NCBI GenBank assembly: GCA_937981555.1
Contig: CALJOK010000012.1
Coordinates: forward strand, 124,001-188,000
DNA length: 64,000 bases
Source of the DNA: an uncultured Saprospiraceae bacterium
GTDB taxonomy: Bacteria > Bacteroidota > Bacteroidia > Chitinophagales > Saprospiraceae
Direction: 5' to 3'
Shown here: in pieces, positions 53,806 through 63,345 of the stretch
Layout of the letters: every line of letters starts with the position of its first letter
How positions within the stretch are numbered: position 1 is the first letter of the stretch
Notes under the pieces: generated by a model
What the model was told of the DNA's origin: nothing
What the model saw: only the letters and a program-made list of their open reading frames with translations
Database searches by the model: none
Program-made: the position numbers and the translations under genes

Positions 53806-54549
53806 TTATTCTCCGCGACCGGTAGAAATTTGACCGCTGCTAGGATCATAAATGGCTAAAACTACTCGCCGATTAAACTTCCTTCCTTGTGGATCATCTT
53901 TTCCACTTGAATCTAAATTTTCTTTTTCGGGAATTGATTCACCAAAAACTTCCGCCTTAATTCTACTTGATTTAATTCCTCTATTGATCAAATAACTTTT
54001 AGCATTTCTTGCTCGTCTTTTGGAAAGTGCAATATTATATGCAGCTGAGCCCTTGGAATCTGTATGCCCTGAAATTAATATCTTTAATTGCGAATTAGCT
54101 TTTAAAACCGTTGCCACTTTATCCAAACTACGCCTTGATTCAGCATTGAGGTTAGATTGATTAAATCCAAAAAATACATTTTGTAAATTCAACACCTCAG
54201 TTGATTCATCAGAATACGTTGATGATGGCGAAATATATGGACAAGGCTTGCCACATAATTTTCTTTGTTCTTCAATATCAATTACATAAGCATTCGTAAA
54301 GCCTTTTTTGACTGCTTCATTTACTAAAAGATCTGCTTCCCTTCTTTCTCGAAATTCTCCAATATAATACCTATAAATATTGTTCTGATCTGTTAGCATA
54401 TAAACTCCAAAGATATGAGCTTCTGAAAAGTAGGAGAAAGGAACTTTCTCAACATAGGCAGCCAATTGCACTCGATATGGTTGAGCAAATAAGCAAATGG
54501 AATAGCATATAAAAAATACACTAAGTATGGTCTTTTTAATGTGTTTCAT
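53806..54549 (-). CDS. OmpA-family protein with SPOR-like domain
   Basis: 247 residues. Signal peptide (1-22, ends CLFAQP). A SPOR-like repeat region (about 24-100: YRVQLAAYVEKVPF, then RYYIGEFRERREADLL) is followed by an OmpA-like peptidoglycan-binding domain (about 120-235) with the hallmark ISGHTDSKGSAAYNIALSKRRA. Both domains bind the cell wall; the protein probably tethers the outer membrane to peptidoglycan. Confidence 0.9.
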   Translation of the reverse strand: MKHIKKTILSVFFICYSICLFAQPYRVQLAAYVEKVPFSYFSEAHIFGVYMLTDQNNIYRYYIGEFRERREADLLVNEAVKKGFTNAYVIDIEEQRKLCGKPCPYISPSSTYSDESTEVLNLQNVFFGFNQSNLNAESRRSLDKVATVLKANSQLKILISGHTDSKGSAAYNIALSKRRARNAKSYLINRGIKSSRIKAEVFGESIPEKENLDSSGKDDPQGRKFNRRVVLAIYDPSSGQISTGRGE

Positions 54550-54820
54550 AGGATTGCTAATGTTTCTAGCTATAAAAAATTATTTATTCGGTTTATGGGG
54601 CGTTTTTAGAGCTTTCTTTCTTTAAAACATATATTTCCTAAAAAAATGTAATTGAAAAGCTAAGTTAACATGTTTTACACATTATTTTAAATATAAATAT
54701 GAAAAAAATTATATTTAACAATTTTAACAGGAAAGAAGAAGTGTGACAGGATGAGGTAATACCGAATTTTGATCAAAAAAAAAATGATTAGAGGGGATTA
54801 TTGAGGTAAGAAATGCTTTT

Positions 54821-55639
54821 TTAGATAGATATTCCTTTTATCTTCTTCAATAACTGTTGCGTCTCTGGCAATGGTTCAATTCCAAATTCTTCTTCCAACA
54901 CCTTTTCACATTGCTGATATGTTTTTATCGCCATCGGTCGGTTACCTTTTTGAAGGTAAGCTTCCATTTGTACTCGGTAGGCATCTTCCCATGCATGATC
55001 GATTAACAATGCTTTTTGAGCAAATCGAATACTTTCCATGGGATTTTTTTCTACTAATAATTCACTCAACGTAATCATAGCACCAAGCGATAAAATTTGC
55101 AATCGTTCTCGTTCTTCACTCGACCAATCTTCGTACAATCGGTTCGGCAAATAACTTCCTTCATACATTTCTATGGCTTCTTGATATGCTTTGATCGCTA
55201 CTTCGGGCGCGTCACCTAAAGCTTGATTTCCGAGTGCGATAAATTTCTCAACAGCTTCGGTATCAATCCAAATTTCTTCTAAATTCAATTGATATGTGAT
55301 GCCTTGCCGTAAAATATATTTTGGATCAGTCCGACTAGGACGATTAGGTTCCAGCACTTTATTAATTCCGTGCATGGCGACTTTAAAATTTTGGTCAGCC
55401 GTTTTTCCACCTACCTCTTCCCAAAGTCGATCAACGATTTGTTCTTTGTGCAAACTATGTCGATGACGTGCCGTTACTAAAAATTGAAATAATTGAATCG
55501 TCTTGTCACGCCCCCACTCTTTGGAAGAGACCTTTTCGCCATCTCGCCAAATTTGGAAATTCCCCAAAGTGTACACATGGATGGATGCGCTTTTCTTTTG
55601 GGCAATTAGGTTGACAATTTGATTTTCAATTTTTTTCAT
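54821..55639 (-). CDS. BTAD-domain (AfsR/SARP-like) regulator
   Basis: 272 residues. An N-terminal winged-helix DNA-binding domain (about 15-110: VYTLGNFQIWRDGEKV, then KEQIVDRLWEE) is followed by an all-helical bacterial transcriptional-activation domain of TPR-like repeats (about 125-270), ending IEPLPETQQLLKKI. This is the SARP arrangement best known from Actinobacteria, here without NB-ARC or kinase modules. The target is unknown; it could control the downstream gene on the same strand. Confidence 0.85.
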   Translation of the reverse strand: MKKIENQIVNLIAQKKSASIHVYTLGNFQIWRDGEKVSSKEWGRDKTIQLFQFLVTARHRHSLHKEQIVDRLWEEVGGKTADQNFKVAMHGINKVLEPNRPSRTDPKYILRQGITYQLNLEEIWIDTEAVEKFIALGNQALGDAPEVAIKAYQEAIEMYEGSYLPNRLYEDWSSEERERLQILSLGAMITLSELLVEKNPMESIRFAQKALLIDHAWEDAYRVQMEAYLQKGNRPMAIKTYQQCEKVLEEEFGIEPLPETQQLLKKIKGISI

Positions 55640-55681
55640 ATGTTTGTCTATGAATTTGGATAAGTTTAAATGTATCTGTTG

Positions 55682-56437
55682 TTATTCTTTAGTATGATTT
55701 ATTAATCGATATAAAGACTCAACTTGCAACGTCCATGTTTCCTCCATCGACACATCCTTTCTACTTAGTTTTTCTAAATCATCATATTTTGTCCAAAGAG
55801 GTGGATAAAAATTTATTCCTCTATCTGCCCCACTTTTTTTGATTTCTTTCTTCCATTCTTTCCATCTTAATCCTTCATAAAATTGTTTTATGTCTCCTGT
55901 AAACGTCCAATAAATAAAGTCAGAATAGCCAATTCCTAGAGGTTCCCACTCCAAAGCATCTGGTGAAAAATAATATATTTTCCCTAAATCTTCTTTTCCA
56001 AACCCTCCTCCATTCAATGCGAAAAATCCTCCGATAACATCATCTGCAATTAGCAAAAATGAGGGAACTTCCCCATACTCCTCAAATGATTTTCCTTTAT
56101 TCCATTCTGCTAGATCTCTTTTCATTTTATCTGATCCTGATCCTGATCCTAAAATTCTAATCCAACCATTATCAACTAAAATTCCACCTGTTTCATAAAT
56201 AATTGCTCCCATAGGAGACCTTGTAGTTACTTGAGTTCGATATAATACTGAATCTGCTTTTATTGAATCTTTGTCCAAAATTTCAATCTTATTTTTTGCT
56301 TCTGATTTCCATTCTTTCACTAACTTCCAACCCGAATCTTTCTTATTTATTAATTCTTCTAGCGGTCGCATTTCTGTTTTTTGGCTATATCCAAATTGAA
56401 TTTGAAATATAAAAATTACAAGAGCAAAGTATTTCAT
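55682..56437 (-). CDS. DUF2625-family protein
   Basis: 251 residues from ATG 56437, which begins a signal-like MKYFALVIFIFQIQFGYSQ; the frame also opens 11 codons earlier. The body matches the DUF2625 family (SUKH-related in general layout) with LGSGSGSDKMKRDL, VIGGFFALNGGGFG and YFSPDALEWEPLGIGYSDF. Function unknown; the export signal is unusual for this family. It starts 43 bases downstream of the phasin-like gene on the same strand. Confidence 0.85.
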   Translation of the reverse strand: MKYFALVIFIFQIQFGYSQKTEMRPLEELINKKDSGWKLVKEWKSEAKNKIEILDKDSIKADSVLYRTQVTTRSPMGAIIYETGGILVDNGWIRILGSGSGSDKMKRDLAEWNKGKSFEEYGEVPSFLLIADDVIGGFFALNGGGFGKEDLGKIYYFSPDALEWEPLGIGYSDFIYWTFTGDIKQFYEGLRWKEWKKEIKKSGADRGINFYPPLWTKYDDLEKLSRKDVSMEETWTLQVESLYRLINHTKE

Positions 56438-56480
56438 TTTATCATTTTTTAAAATCACAAATAAATGCATATCTAATAAA

Positions 56481-57011
56481 CTACTTTTTACTCAACTGAT
56501 TCACCTTCTTATTCAATTCCGAAACCTCCTTCGACATTTTTGCCATCAACTCCATCATCGTATTATGATCTGATTTAGAAACACCTCGCCACTCATCAAC
56601 ATCAACTTTTCGTTGCGCAATCGTTTCTTCTACTTTTTGAGAAATAGCTTCGCTTACTTCTTGAAATTCTTTTTGAATATTCTCCACTCCTTTCTTGGGA
56701 TCTTTGATCGTTTCCATTACCATCTTTGGAGCATTCAAAGTCATCTTTTTCCAAAGGTCAAAACTCTTCGATAGAATTCCTTTTTGTTCTTCGGGCGATT
56801 TATCTTCCATTTGTTGAATGGTCAGCTCTGCCAATTTTCCTTGGATAAAATTGACCGCATCATCAAATTCCGAAAATCGTTTTTCATCACCACCTTGCAC
56901 GTGGCGGATATTCCCGCGCCATTGCACTTGAGATTCGCCTTCATTATTTTTAAAAATCTTTTGAGTGAATCGCAACATGAAAGAAGCGGTCTCATCTTTT
57001 TTTACAGACAT
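56481..57011 (-). CDS. Phasin-like coiled-coil protein
   Basis: 176 residues without signal or membrane segment. The N-terminal about 60 residues include WRGNIRHVQGGDEKRFSEF. The centre (about 65-130) is amphipathic helix (LWKKMTLNAPKMVMETIKD), and the C-terminus is a Lys/Glu-rich coiled coil with heptads (MMELMAKMSKEVSELNKKVN). Such helical, amphipathic proteins coat PHA or lipid granules in other bacteria. Divergent, with a shared 180-base promoter region, from a WS/DGAT gene, which supports a granule-coating role; this is inference. Confidence 0.6.
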   Translation of the reverse strand: MSVKKDETASFMLRFTQKIFKNNEGESQVQWRGNIRHVQGGDEKRFSEFDDAVNFIQGKLAELTIQQMEDKSPEEQKGILSKSFDLWKKMTLNAPKMVMETIKDPKKGVENIQKEFQEVSEAISQKVEETIAQRKVDVDEWRGVSKSDHNTMMELMAKMSKEVSELNKKVNQLSKK

Positions 57012-57192
57012 AATTTTTTATTTTGATTTTTACGATTGTAAAAATACCAAACCAAAGTTACAGATGAGTAACTGGTTAAAGAAATAAATATTAGAATTAA
57101 ATCATGGAAACATTATTTTATAATTGAAGGTTTATTATTACTTTAGACCCGAAACTATTTAATGAGAAATCTTTTCAAAAATCTATAGCCCT

Positions 57193-59019
57193 ATGTTTGG
57201 AAAACTACTAAAAAATCTTGACAACCCAAATTTGAAATCCATCTCAGGAATGGATGCTACCTTCTTATATGTTGATTCGCCGACTAGTCCGATGCATGTC
57301 GGAAGTGTTGCGGTAATTGAAGGTGATTTAAAATTTGACGTTTTTAAAAAAACAATACAGTCTCGACTGCACATGATTCCAAAATTGCGAAAGCGATTAA
57401 TTTATGCGCCGATGAGTATTGATTATCCATATTGGGTCGATGACCCCAACTTTGATATTGATTTGCATTTGCAACATGTTGCTTTGCCGAAGCCTGGTGG
57501 CTGGAAAGAATTACGAAAAATGGCGTCGCAAGTTTTTAGCGAACACTTGGATCAGAATCGTCCTTTGTGGTCTTTCACTTTTGTAGAAGGTTTGGAAAAT
57601 GTGCCTCAAGTACCTAAAGGTTCGGTGGCAGTTATTTCCAAAATTCATCACGTCGCAATTGATGGAATGGCAGGTGCTGGAATGATGAGTTTGATTTTTG
57701 ATTTTACTTCGGAGAAAAAAACAATTCCTGAACCGAAACCATGGAAACCAAAACCACTTCCGAACGAAGTTTCTGTGATGATGAAAAGTGCGATGAGTTT
57801 TGCAGGCAATCCATTGAAGTTACCCAAGATACTTTCCAAAGCAATTCAAGGTTCACTCAAAGCCGGAATGATTACTCGCGCGCAACGAATGGAATTACCA
57901 ACTGCTCCTTTTTCTGCTCCAGCAACTCCACTCAATGGAATTGTTTCTGGACGTCGAAAATGGAATACCGCAATTCTAGATTTAAAAAGAATTAAGGAAT
58001 TAAAAAATATCATGGGTACGACCATGAACGATGTCGTTCTAGCATTTTGTGCAGGCGCATTGAGAAGATATTTAAAAGAAAAAAAGAAACTACCACACAA
58101 ACCATTGGTCGCGATGGTTCCGATTTCTACTCGAACGGAAGCAGAAAAAGACAGTACTGATAATCAAGTTTCGTCGATGCTGATTCAGATTGCAACTAAC
58201 GTGGAAGACCCGATTGAACGATTGGAAGCAATTCATGAAAATACCGTTCGAGGTAAGACTTATCAAAAAGCGATTGGTGCCAAAACTTTAGCGAGCATGG
58301 CGGAGGCTGTTCCTTTTGGAGTAGCGAATCAGGCAGCGAGATTGTATTCTAGATTTCAAATTTCAGAGATGCACAATCCCGTTTTTAATGTGACGATTAC
58401 GAATGTACCTGGTCCTCAATTTCCATTGTACTTGAATGGACATCGTATGTTGATAGTTGGTGGGATGGCTCCGATTTTGGATGGCATGGGATTGATTATT
58501 ACCATCTTGAGTTATAATGGTTTTGTAACGATTAGTCCAACTTCTGATGCGAAGACGATGCCTGACATTGATTTGTTTACTCGTTATATTCGAGAGTCTG
58601 CGAATGAGTTGGAAGCGGCGATTTTGAAAAGAGGTAAAAAGAAAACGGCAGCAAAAAAGAAACCAACAAAAGCAAAATCTGATGCTTTGTTTGCCCATTT
58701 CAAAAAAGAAATAAAAGCAGCAGCTAAATTTATAAAACCAAATAATGGTTTATTTCAATTTCAGGTGACGGGTGATGTGGAAACTTTTTGGCAAGTGAAT
58801 TTGAATAAATCTCCAGGAACAGTTTTAAAAAGAAAAGCGAAAAATCCTGACGCAACTTTTATCATTAAGGATGAACACTTGATGAAAATCGGAATGGGAA
58901 AAATGAATTTGCAAACTGCCTTTATTCAAGGTCGATTGAAAATTGATGGCGATTCTGGAAAGGCGATGAAGTTGGGAGCGATCATTGCAAAATTACCAAA
59001 ATTGGAATTAAAAAAATAA
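57193..59019 (+). CDS. WS/DGAT-type acyltransferase with SCP2 tail
   Basis: 608 residues. Wax-ester synthase/acyl-CoA:diacylglycerol acyltransferase (about 15-470), with the catalytic HHxxxDG motif at His152-His153...Asp157-Gly158 and VVLAFCAGALRRYL and NVPGPQFPLYLNG in the C-terminal lobe. A Lys-rich linker (about 478-496: KRGKKKTAAKKKPTKAK) leads to a C-terminal SCP2-type sterol/lipid-carrier domain (about 500-605: FQFQVTGDVETFWQVN, PDATFIIKD, GRLKIDGDSGKAMKL). WS/DGATs make storage wax esters and triacylglycerols; the SCP2 domain could supply acyl chains or bind product. Divergent from the phasin-like gene. Confidence 0.9.
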   Translation: MFGKLLKNLDNPNLKSISGMDATFLYVDSPTSPMHVGSVAVIEGDLKFDVFKKTIQSRLHMIPKLRKRLIYAPMSIDYPYWVDDPNFDIDLHLQHVALPKPGGWKELRKMASQVFSEHLDQNRPLWSFTFVEGLENVPQVPKGSVAVISKIHHVAIDGMAGAGMMSLIFDFTSEKKTIPEPKPWKPKPLPNEVSVMMKSAMSFAGNPLKLPKILSKAIQGSLKAGMITRAQRMELPTAPFSAPATPLNGIVSGRRKWNTAILDLKRIKELKNIMGTTMNDVVLAFCAGALRRYLKEKKKLPHKPLVAMVPISTRTEAEKDSTDNQVSSMLIQIATNVEDPIERLEAIHENTVRGKTYQKAIGAKTLASMAEAVPFGVANQAARLYSRFQISEMHNPVFNVTITNVPGPQFPLYLNGHRMLIVGGMAPILDGMGLIITILSYNGFVTISPTSDAKTMPDIDLFTRYIRESANELEAAILKRGKKKTAAKKKPTKAKSDALFAHFKKEIKAAAKFIKPNNGLFQFQVTGDVETFWQVNLNKSPGTVLKRKAKNPDATFIIKDEHLMKIGMGKMNLQTAFIQGRLKIDGDSGKAMKLGAIIAKLPKLELKK

Positions 59020-59027
59020 CGACGACT

Positions 59028-59055
59028 GTAGAGACAAGGCAAGCCTTGTCTCTAC
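59028..59055. repeat. Perfect 28-base palindrome
   Basis: 13-bp arms GTAGAGACAAGGC/GCCTTGTCTCTAC around AA, between the WS/DGAT and M1-peptidase genes (convergent). Perfect self-complementarity without a T-run fits a dispersed intergenic repeat as well as a terminator. Confidence 0.6.
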
Positions 59056-59071
59056 AAACGTTATTCAAAAT

Positions 59072-62000
59072 TTAATAAAGCTTAACCAACTCTCTCCCCT
59101 TTTTTTTCAGACCATTCAGATCAATCAAAAAGGAAATTTTTTTCATCAGGTTATTTCTCACCTCGTAACTAATTCCTTGCTTAACCAAGCTACTTTCATA
59201 AATCGGAACATAAATTTCCAACGCATCAGGGATCCCCACAATCGCAACTCCCAAACTATACGCAAACTTCGCACTATCAAAACCTTTATATAATACTGCA
59301 TCAATATATGTCCGAATGGGTAACGGCCCAGGTACCGTAGTACTCGCTCCTAAACTAACCATCCAATCTTGCGAAGAACCAAAATCACTTAACGTTTTTA
59401 ACCCCGCATCACGATTAAAAATTTGTTGTGAAAGAATCCCATCGTCAGAACCTTCTACATTCCCTCTCCCTTCACTTCGCCCCAATAAATTTTCATCAAA
59501 CATATAATCTCGTTGTCCAAATCTACTCGTGATTCCACTAAAAGTAAAACTTGCTCGAATCGGTACATTGCTATCCAACTGTGGCAACACTCCTGCAAAT
59601 GCCTTTAACGTCATTCCTTTATTCTTTTTCCCATAGGAAAAAAACTGTTTGGCGTTGGCAAAAACCCTTACAAATCCTTTTCCTTGATGAGCAGTCAAAG
59701 TTGCTTTCAGCGGTCCAGTCACATTCGTATTTTCGAAAGTATATTTAAATTCATTAACGTAGTAATTTTCTTTTTCTCTTGAATTCATTTCTCCACTCGA
59801 AACACCTTTGTCCAAAGTAATATTCACATGTCGAAATGAAATACTATGTTGCAAACTTGAAGTCAATTTCTTTTTCCGAAAAACCAATTCTAACTTCGGA
59901 GCGATCTTCAAATAATTATCATAAAATGCTTCGTCCCAATCATAATCGTAAGTGTATCTTTTGGAATTCAAACTTAAGGTGATGCGCTGAAATATATCTG
60001 ACTCAGGAAATGCATTCCATTTTACAATTCCCTCTCCAACAATATTTCCGCTGGCAAAACCATACATTGGCGCAACAGCAAATTCAAATTTCTTTTTGGA
60101 AAAATCATAATTATGCAATACAGCACCCAACATCGTTTTATCATAATTATTCCAACCAACTGCTGGCAACCAATATAAACTTGTGCGAGTTGGGTTTTCA
60201 AAACCAGTCAAAAACTTCAACTTAAATGGATCTGATTTTTTAAAAACACCAGACGTGCGTATATTGTTATTTTTTCGATTTACATCTATGATTTCACGAT
60301 TTTTATCAATGATGAATTCTTTAATCACTCCACTTTCGGGTGTATCAATGTGAATCGTTTTTTTCCCTTTAAAGCCTCCTATCTTTTTTACTTCTTCTCC
60401 TTTTTCCAAAATTATAGTTAATTCAAATGACTCCGTTATCTCTCCTTTGTTTTCTATTTTCAAATCATAACCATCTGATTCTGAAAGACTTACAACTTTA
60501 TAATCTATTTTTTTAGTTGTATTCATTAAGTCATCAAAAGCTTGATCTTTTTCCAAACCAAAGTGTTGGATAAAATCTTCTGGCTGTGGATGTTTGAATT
60601 TCCATTTCCTAAAAAAGCTTTTCATTTTCAACGGAGGAATTCTATTTCTCAAAACATCAGCCGTTCGATCATAAACACCTAATCCATAATTCATCTCTGT
60701 CATTTCTGAAACTGGGGTCGTGATAGCTTGATGCACATTTTCTCTTTGCATCGAAACCTTGACTAATTCCATGATATTTAATTGCCCTTTAGATTCTAAT
60801 TTTGTCGGCAAAAATCCTTCATCCATATTTGGGTGAAAATTCTTTTTGTACAATCTTTCGTAAACTGAATTGATGCCTTCATCCATCCAAGGGAAATCTC
60901 TTTCATTGAATCCTAAAATTCCATAGAACCAATTATGTCCTACTTCATGAGCTATCACCATTTCCAAATCTTCTGGCAAAACCATTCGATCCACCAAGGT
61001 AATCATCGGGTATTCCATCGCACCTGACGAAGCATAAGGATTGCTCACAGCAGTCGCATGAGGGTAAGGATATGCACCTACTTTTTGAGAATAAAATTGA
61101 ACAGATTGATTCACATATTGAGTCGCATTTAACCACAAATGAAACTCTTTCAAATTAAAAAATGCCCACGTATCTATATTGTTATTTTTTCCAACTTGCA
61201 CTCTACTTTTTTGCACAAAAAATCTTTTGTCCGCAAACCAAGCGAAGTCATGAACATTCTCTGCCGTAAATTTAATCGTCTTCATTTTATCTGAAGAATT
61301 CGGAAAAGTATCTTTCTCAAAAATCGGCAAAGTTCGATCTGCACCTTTAGGATAAAATTTTGCAATAGCTTTATTGGTCTCCCGAACTCGCTTTTCTAAA
61401 AATACTTTTTCTGCTTCCGTTTCTAGTTGACCGGTAGAGGCAACGACATAATTTTTAGGCAGAGTGATTTTTACTTCAAATTTTCCAAACTCAGAATAGA
61501 ATTCTCCCATGTCCAAATATGGCATCGGATGCCAACCTACTCGATCATAAACTGCTGGTTTTGGATACCATTGTGAAATGTAATAAGCTTGTTTTTCATG
61601 TCCCAAACGAGAAAAGTATTTTGGGATTTTTATTTTAAAAGGAACTCGAATTTCGATACGTCCTCCCGAGGAAAGTTTTTCATTTAATTGAAGCAAAGCA
61701 ATATCTGGATTTGCCTCATCGTACGACCAATTTACTTTTTCCTCATTCACTAAAAAGTCTACTTCTTGGTAACCTCCTAGCTCTTTTTTCTTTGCAAAAA
61801 AGAAAGCAGTATTTCCATTTTGGATTTGTTGCTTGGCAAATGCAGTTTGTTGACTTTGGTAAGCATTGGCCCACAAATGAAAATATATTTCATTCAATTC
61901 ACTAGGTGAATTATTGATGTATTCAATTTTTACAACTCCTGAAAGTAGGTGATCTTCATCATCCAGAGTCACTTCAATATCATAATTAACTTCTTGTTGA

Positions 62001-62092
62001 AAATAGGGTTGCTCGTTTTTTTGAGAAAAAACTAGCGTGGTCAAAATCGTGAAGAGGAAAATTAAAAATGGTTTTATAATCTGCATATTCAA
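59072..62092 (-). CDS. M1-family zinc metallopeptidase
   Basis: 1006 residues. Signal peptide (ends LVFSQK), N-terminal beta domain (about 30-240), catalytic thermolysin-like domain with HEVGHNW (His382, Glu383, His386) and the third zinc ligand Glu405 in MDEGIN. A gluzincin GAMEN-like loop is replaced by SSGAMEYP. A long C-terminal part (about 640-1006) consists of amphipathic strands such as FTGFENPTRTSLYWLP-type repeats, suggesting an outer-membrane barrel. Exported aminopeptidase, probably surface-anchored through its barrel. Confidence 0.93.
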   Translation of the reverse strand: MNMQIIKPFLIFLFTILTTLVFSQKNEQPYFQQEVNYDIEVTLDDEDHLLSGVVKIEYINNSPSELNEIYFHLWANAYQSQQTAFAKQQIQNGNTAFFFAKKKELGGYQEVDFLVNEEKVNWSYDEANPDIALLQLNEKLSSGGRIEIRVPFKIKIPKYFSRLGHEKQAYYISQWYPKPAVYDRVGWHPMPYLDMGEFYSEFGKFEVKITLPKNYVVASTGQLETEAEKVFLEKRVRETNKAIAKFYPKGADRTLPIFEKDTFPNSSDKMKTIKFTAENVHDFAWFADKRFFVQKSRVQVGKNNNIDTWAFFNLKEFHLWLNATQYVNQSVQFYSQKVGAYPYPHATAVSNPYASSGAMEYPMITLVDRMVLPEDLEMVIAHEVGHNWFYGILGFNERDFPWMDEGINSVYERLYKKNFHPNMDEGFLPTKLESKGQLNIMELVKVSMQRENVHQAITTPVSEMTEMNYGLGVYDRTADVLRNRIPPLKMKSFFRKWKFKHPQPEDFIQHFGLEKDQAFDDLMNTTKKIDYKVVSLSESDGYDLKIENKGEITESFELTIILEKGEEVKKIGGFKGKKTIHIDTPESGVIKEFIIDKNREIIDVNRKNNNIRTSGVFKKSDPFKLKFLTGFENPTRTSLYWLPAVGWNNYDKTMLGAVLHNYDFSKKKFEFAVAPMYGFASGNIVGEGIVKWNAFPESDIFQRITLSLNSKRYTYDYDWDEAFYDNYLKIAPKLELVFRKKKLTSSLQHSISFRHVNITLDKGVSSGEMNSREKENYYVNEFKYTFENTNVTGPLKATLTAHQGKGFVRVFANAKQFFSYGKKNKGMTLKAFAGVLPQLDSNVPIRASFTFSGITSRFGQRDYMFDENLLGRSEGRGNVEGSDDGILSQQIFNRDAGLKTLSDFGSSQDWMVSLGASTTVPGPLPIRTYIDAVLYKGFDSAKFAYSLGVAIVGIPDALEIYVPIYESSLVKQGISYEVRNNLMKKISFLIDLNGLKKKGRELVKLY

Positions 62093-62200
62093 TTAGTTAG
62101 AATTCTTATTAAAACTTAAAACACTCACATACAATCTAATTATTATACGAAAATATCATTTCAAGTTGATTTTTTTTGCCTTTATTTTAAAAATCAAAAA

Positions 62201-62232
62201 AGCTCTGTTAACCCGTACAGGCTAACAGAGCT
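62201..62232 (-). terminator. Terminator after galE
   Basis: Stem AGCTCTGTTA/TAACAGAGCT with a 12-base loop and a U-rich tail on the minus strand, 26 bases beyond the galE stop. Confidence 0.8.
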
Positions 62233-62257
62233 AATCTTAAATATATATTTTCAAAAA

Positions 62258-63280
62258 TTACTTCTTCTTCGATCTCACTTTTTCCCACTCCCAAGCCGAC
62301 AGCATGATGTCTTCGATATTTCTTTTCGGCTTCCACTTCAATTGTTTTTTCGCTTTTTTATAATTTGAATAAATCGCAACCACATCTCCTTCTCGTCTTG
62401 GTCCGATTTTATAATTCAACTTTTTGCCTGAAACTTTTTCGAAAGCTTTAATCACTTCCAACACCGTCGCTCCTTCTCCTATCCCTAAATTGTAAGCTTC
62501 ACAATTAGTTTTATTCTTTTTCTTTACCAAATTTTGTATCGCTTTAGTATGTGCATTTGCAAGATCCATCACATGAATATAATCACGCACACAACTTCCA
62601 TCTCGAGTATCATAATCATCTCCAAAAACCATAATTGATTTTCTTTTCCCAATCGCTTGCTCTGTAATTACGGGAACTAAATTCAAGGCAACATTTGGTG
62701 CTTCGCCCATCAACTTACTATCATGTGCTCCTCCTGGATTAAAGTATCGTAACAAAATCGAGTTATGTTTAGGATTAGCTTTCGCAAAAGACTCGATGAT
62801 TTCCTCTCCCATTTGCTTAGTCAAACCATATGGACTTTCTGCTTTCAACCAAGGAGTTTCCTCCGTCACCGGCAACTTTTCCGCATTTCCATAAACGGTA
62901 CAAGAGGAGGAAAAAATAAAGTTTCTCACTTTATGAGTCTTCGCTGCTTGCAACAAATTAAGTGTACTGTTCAAGTTATTTTTAAAATACCAAAGTGGTT
63001 TTTCCACAGATTCACCAACACTTTTAAGTGCAGCAAAGTGAATGATTCCAACGATGTCTTTATTTTCCAAAAACACCTTCTGCAATTTTTTTTCATTGCA
63101 AAGATCAATCTTATAATTTTTTACTTTCTTCCCAGTTATTTTTTCAATTCGCTTGAGTACCTTTGAATTGGAATTGATATGATTATCTACCGATACTACC
63201 TTAAATCCGTTATTAATTAGATCAACAATCGTGTGGCTTCCAATGTATCCACAACCACCTGAAACGAGAACTTTTTTCAT
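62258..63280 (-). CDS. galE: UDP-glucose 4-epimerase
   Basis: 340 residues. N-terminal NAD-binding VSGGCGYIGSHT; catalytic Ser/Tyr/Lys of the extended SDR family in FSSSCTVYG and SPYGLTKQMGEE (about Tyr151, Lys155); substrate region LLRYFNPGGAHDS and the C-terminal RRDGS/VRDYIHV-type signature CVRDYIHVMDLA. Interconverts UDP-glucose and UDP-galactose for cell-surface polysaccharides. Divergent from cysQ. Confidence 0.95.
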   Translation of the reverse strand: MKKVLVSGGCGYIGSHTIVDLINNGFKVVSVDNHINSNSKVLKRIEKITGKKVKNYKIDLCNEKKLQKVFLENKDIVGIIHFAALKSVGESVEKPLWYFKNNLNSTLNLLQAAKTHKVRNFIFSSSCTVYGNAEKLPVTEETPWLKAESPYGLTKQMGEEIIESFAKANPKHNSILLRYFNPGGAHDSKLMGEAPNVALNLVPVITEQAIGKRKSIMVFGDDYDTRDGSCVRDYIHVMDLANAHTKAIQNLVKKKNKTNCEAYNLGIGEGATVLEVIKAFEKVSGKKLNYKIGPRREGDVVAIYSNYKKAKKQLKWKPKRNIEDIMLSAWEWEKVRSKKK

Positions 63281-63345
63281 TTTAATTTTTTTTTGTTAGT
63301 TTTTTGGAGTAATAAAAAAATCACATTAAATAAATTCATCAGCTA

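Noticed and set aside
3468-63280. UGA recoding of host genes
   Set aside because: Protein genes here are full-length with standard stops, and some end in UGA, so the chromosome uses the standard bacterial code despite the UCA tRNA.
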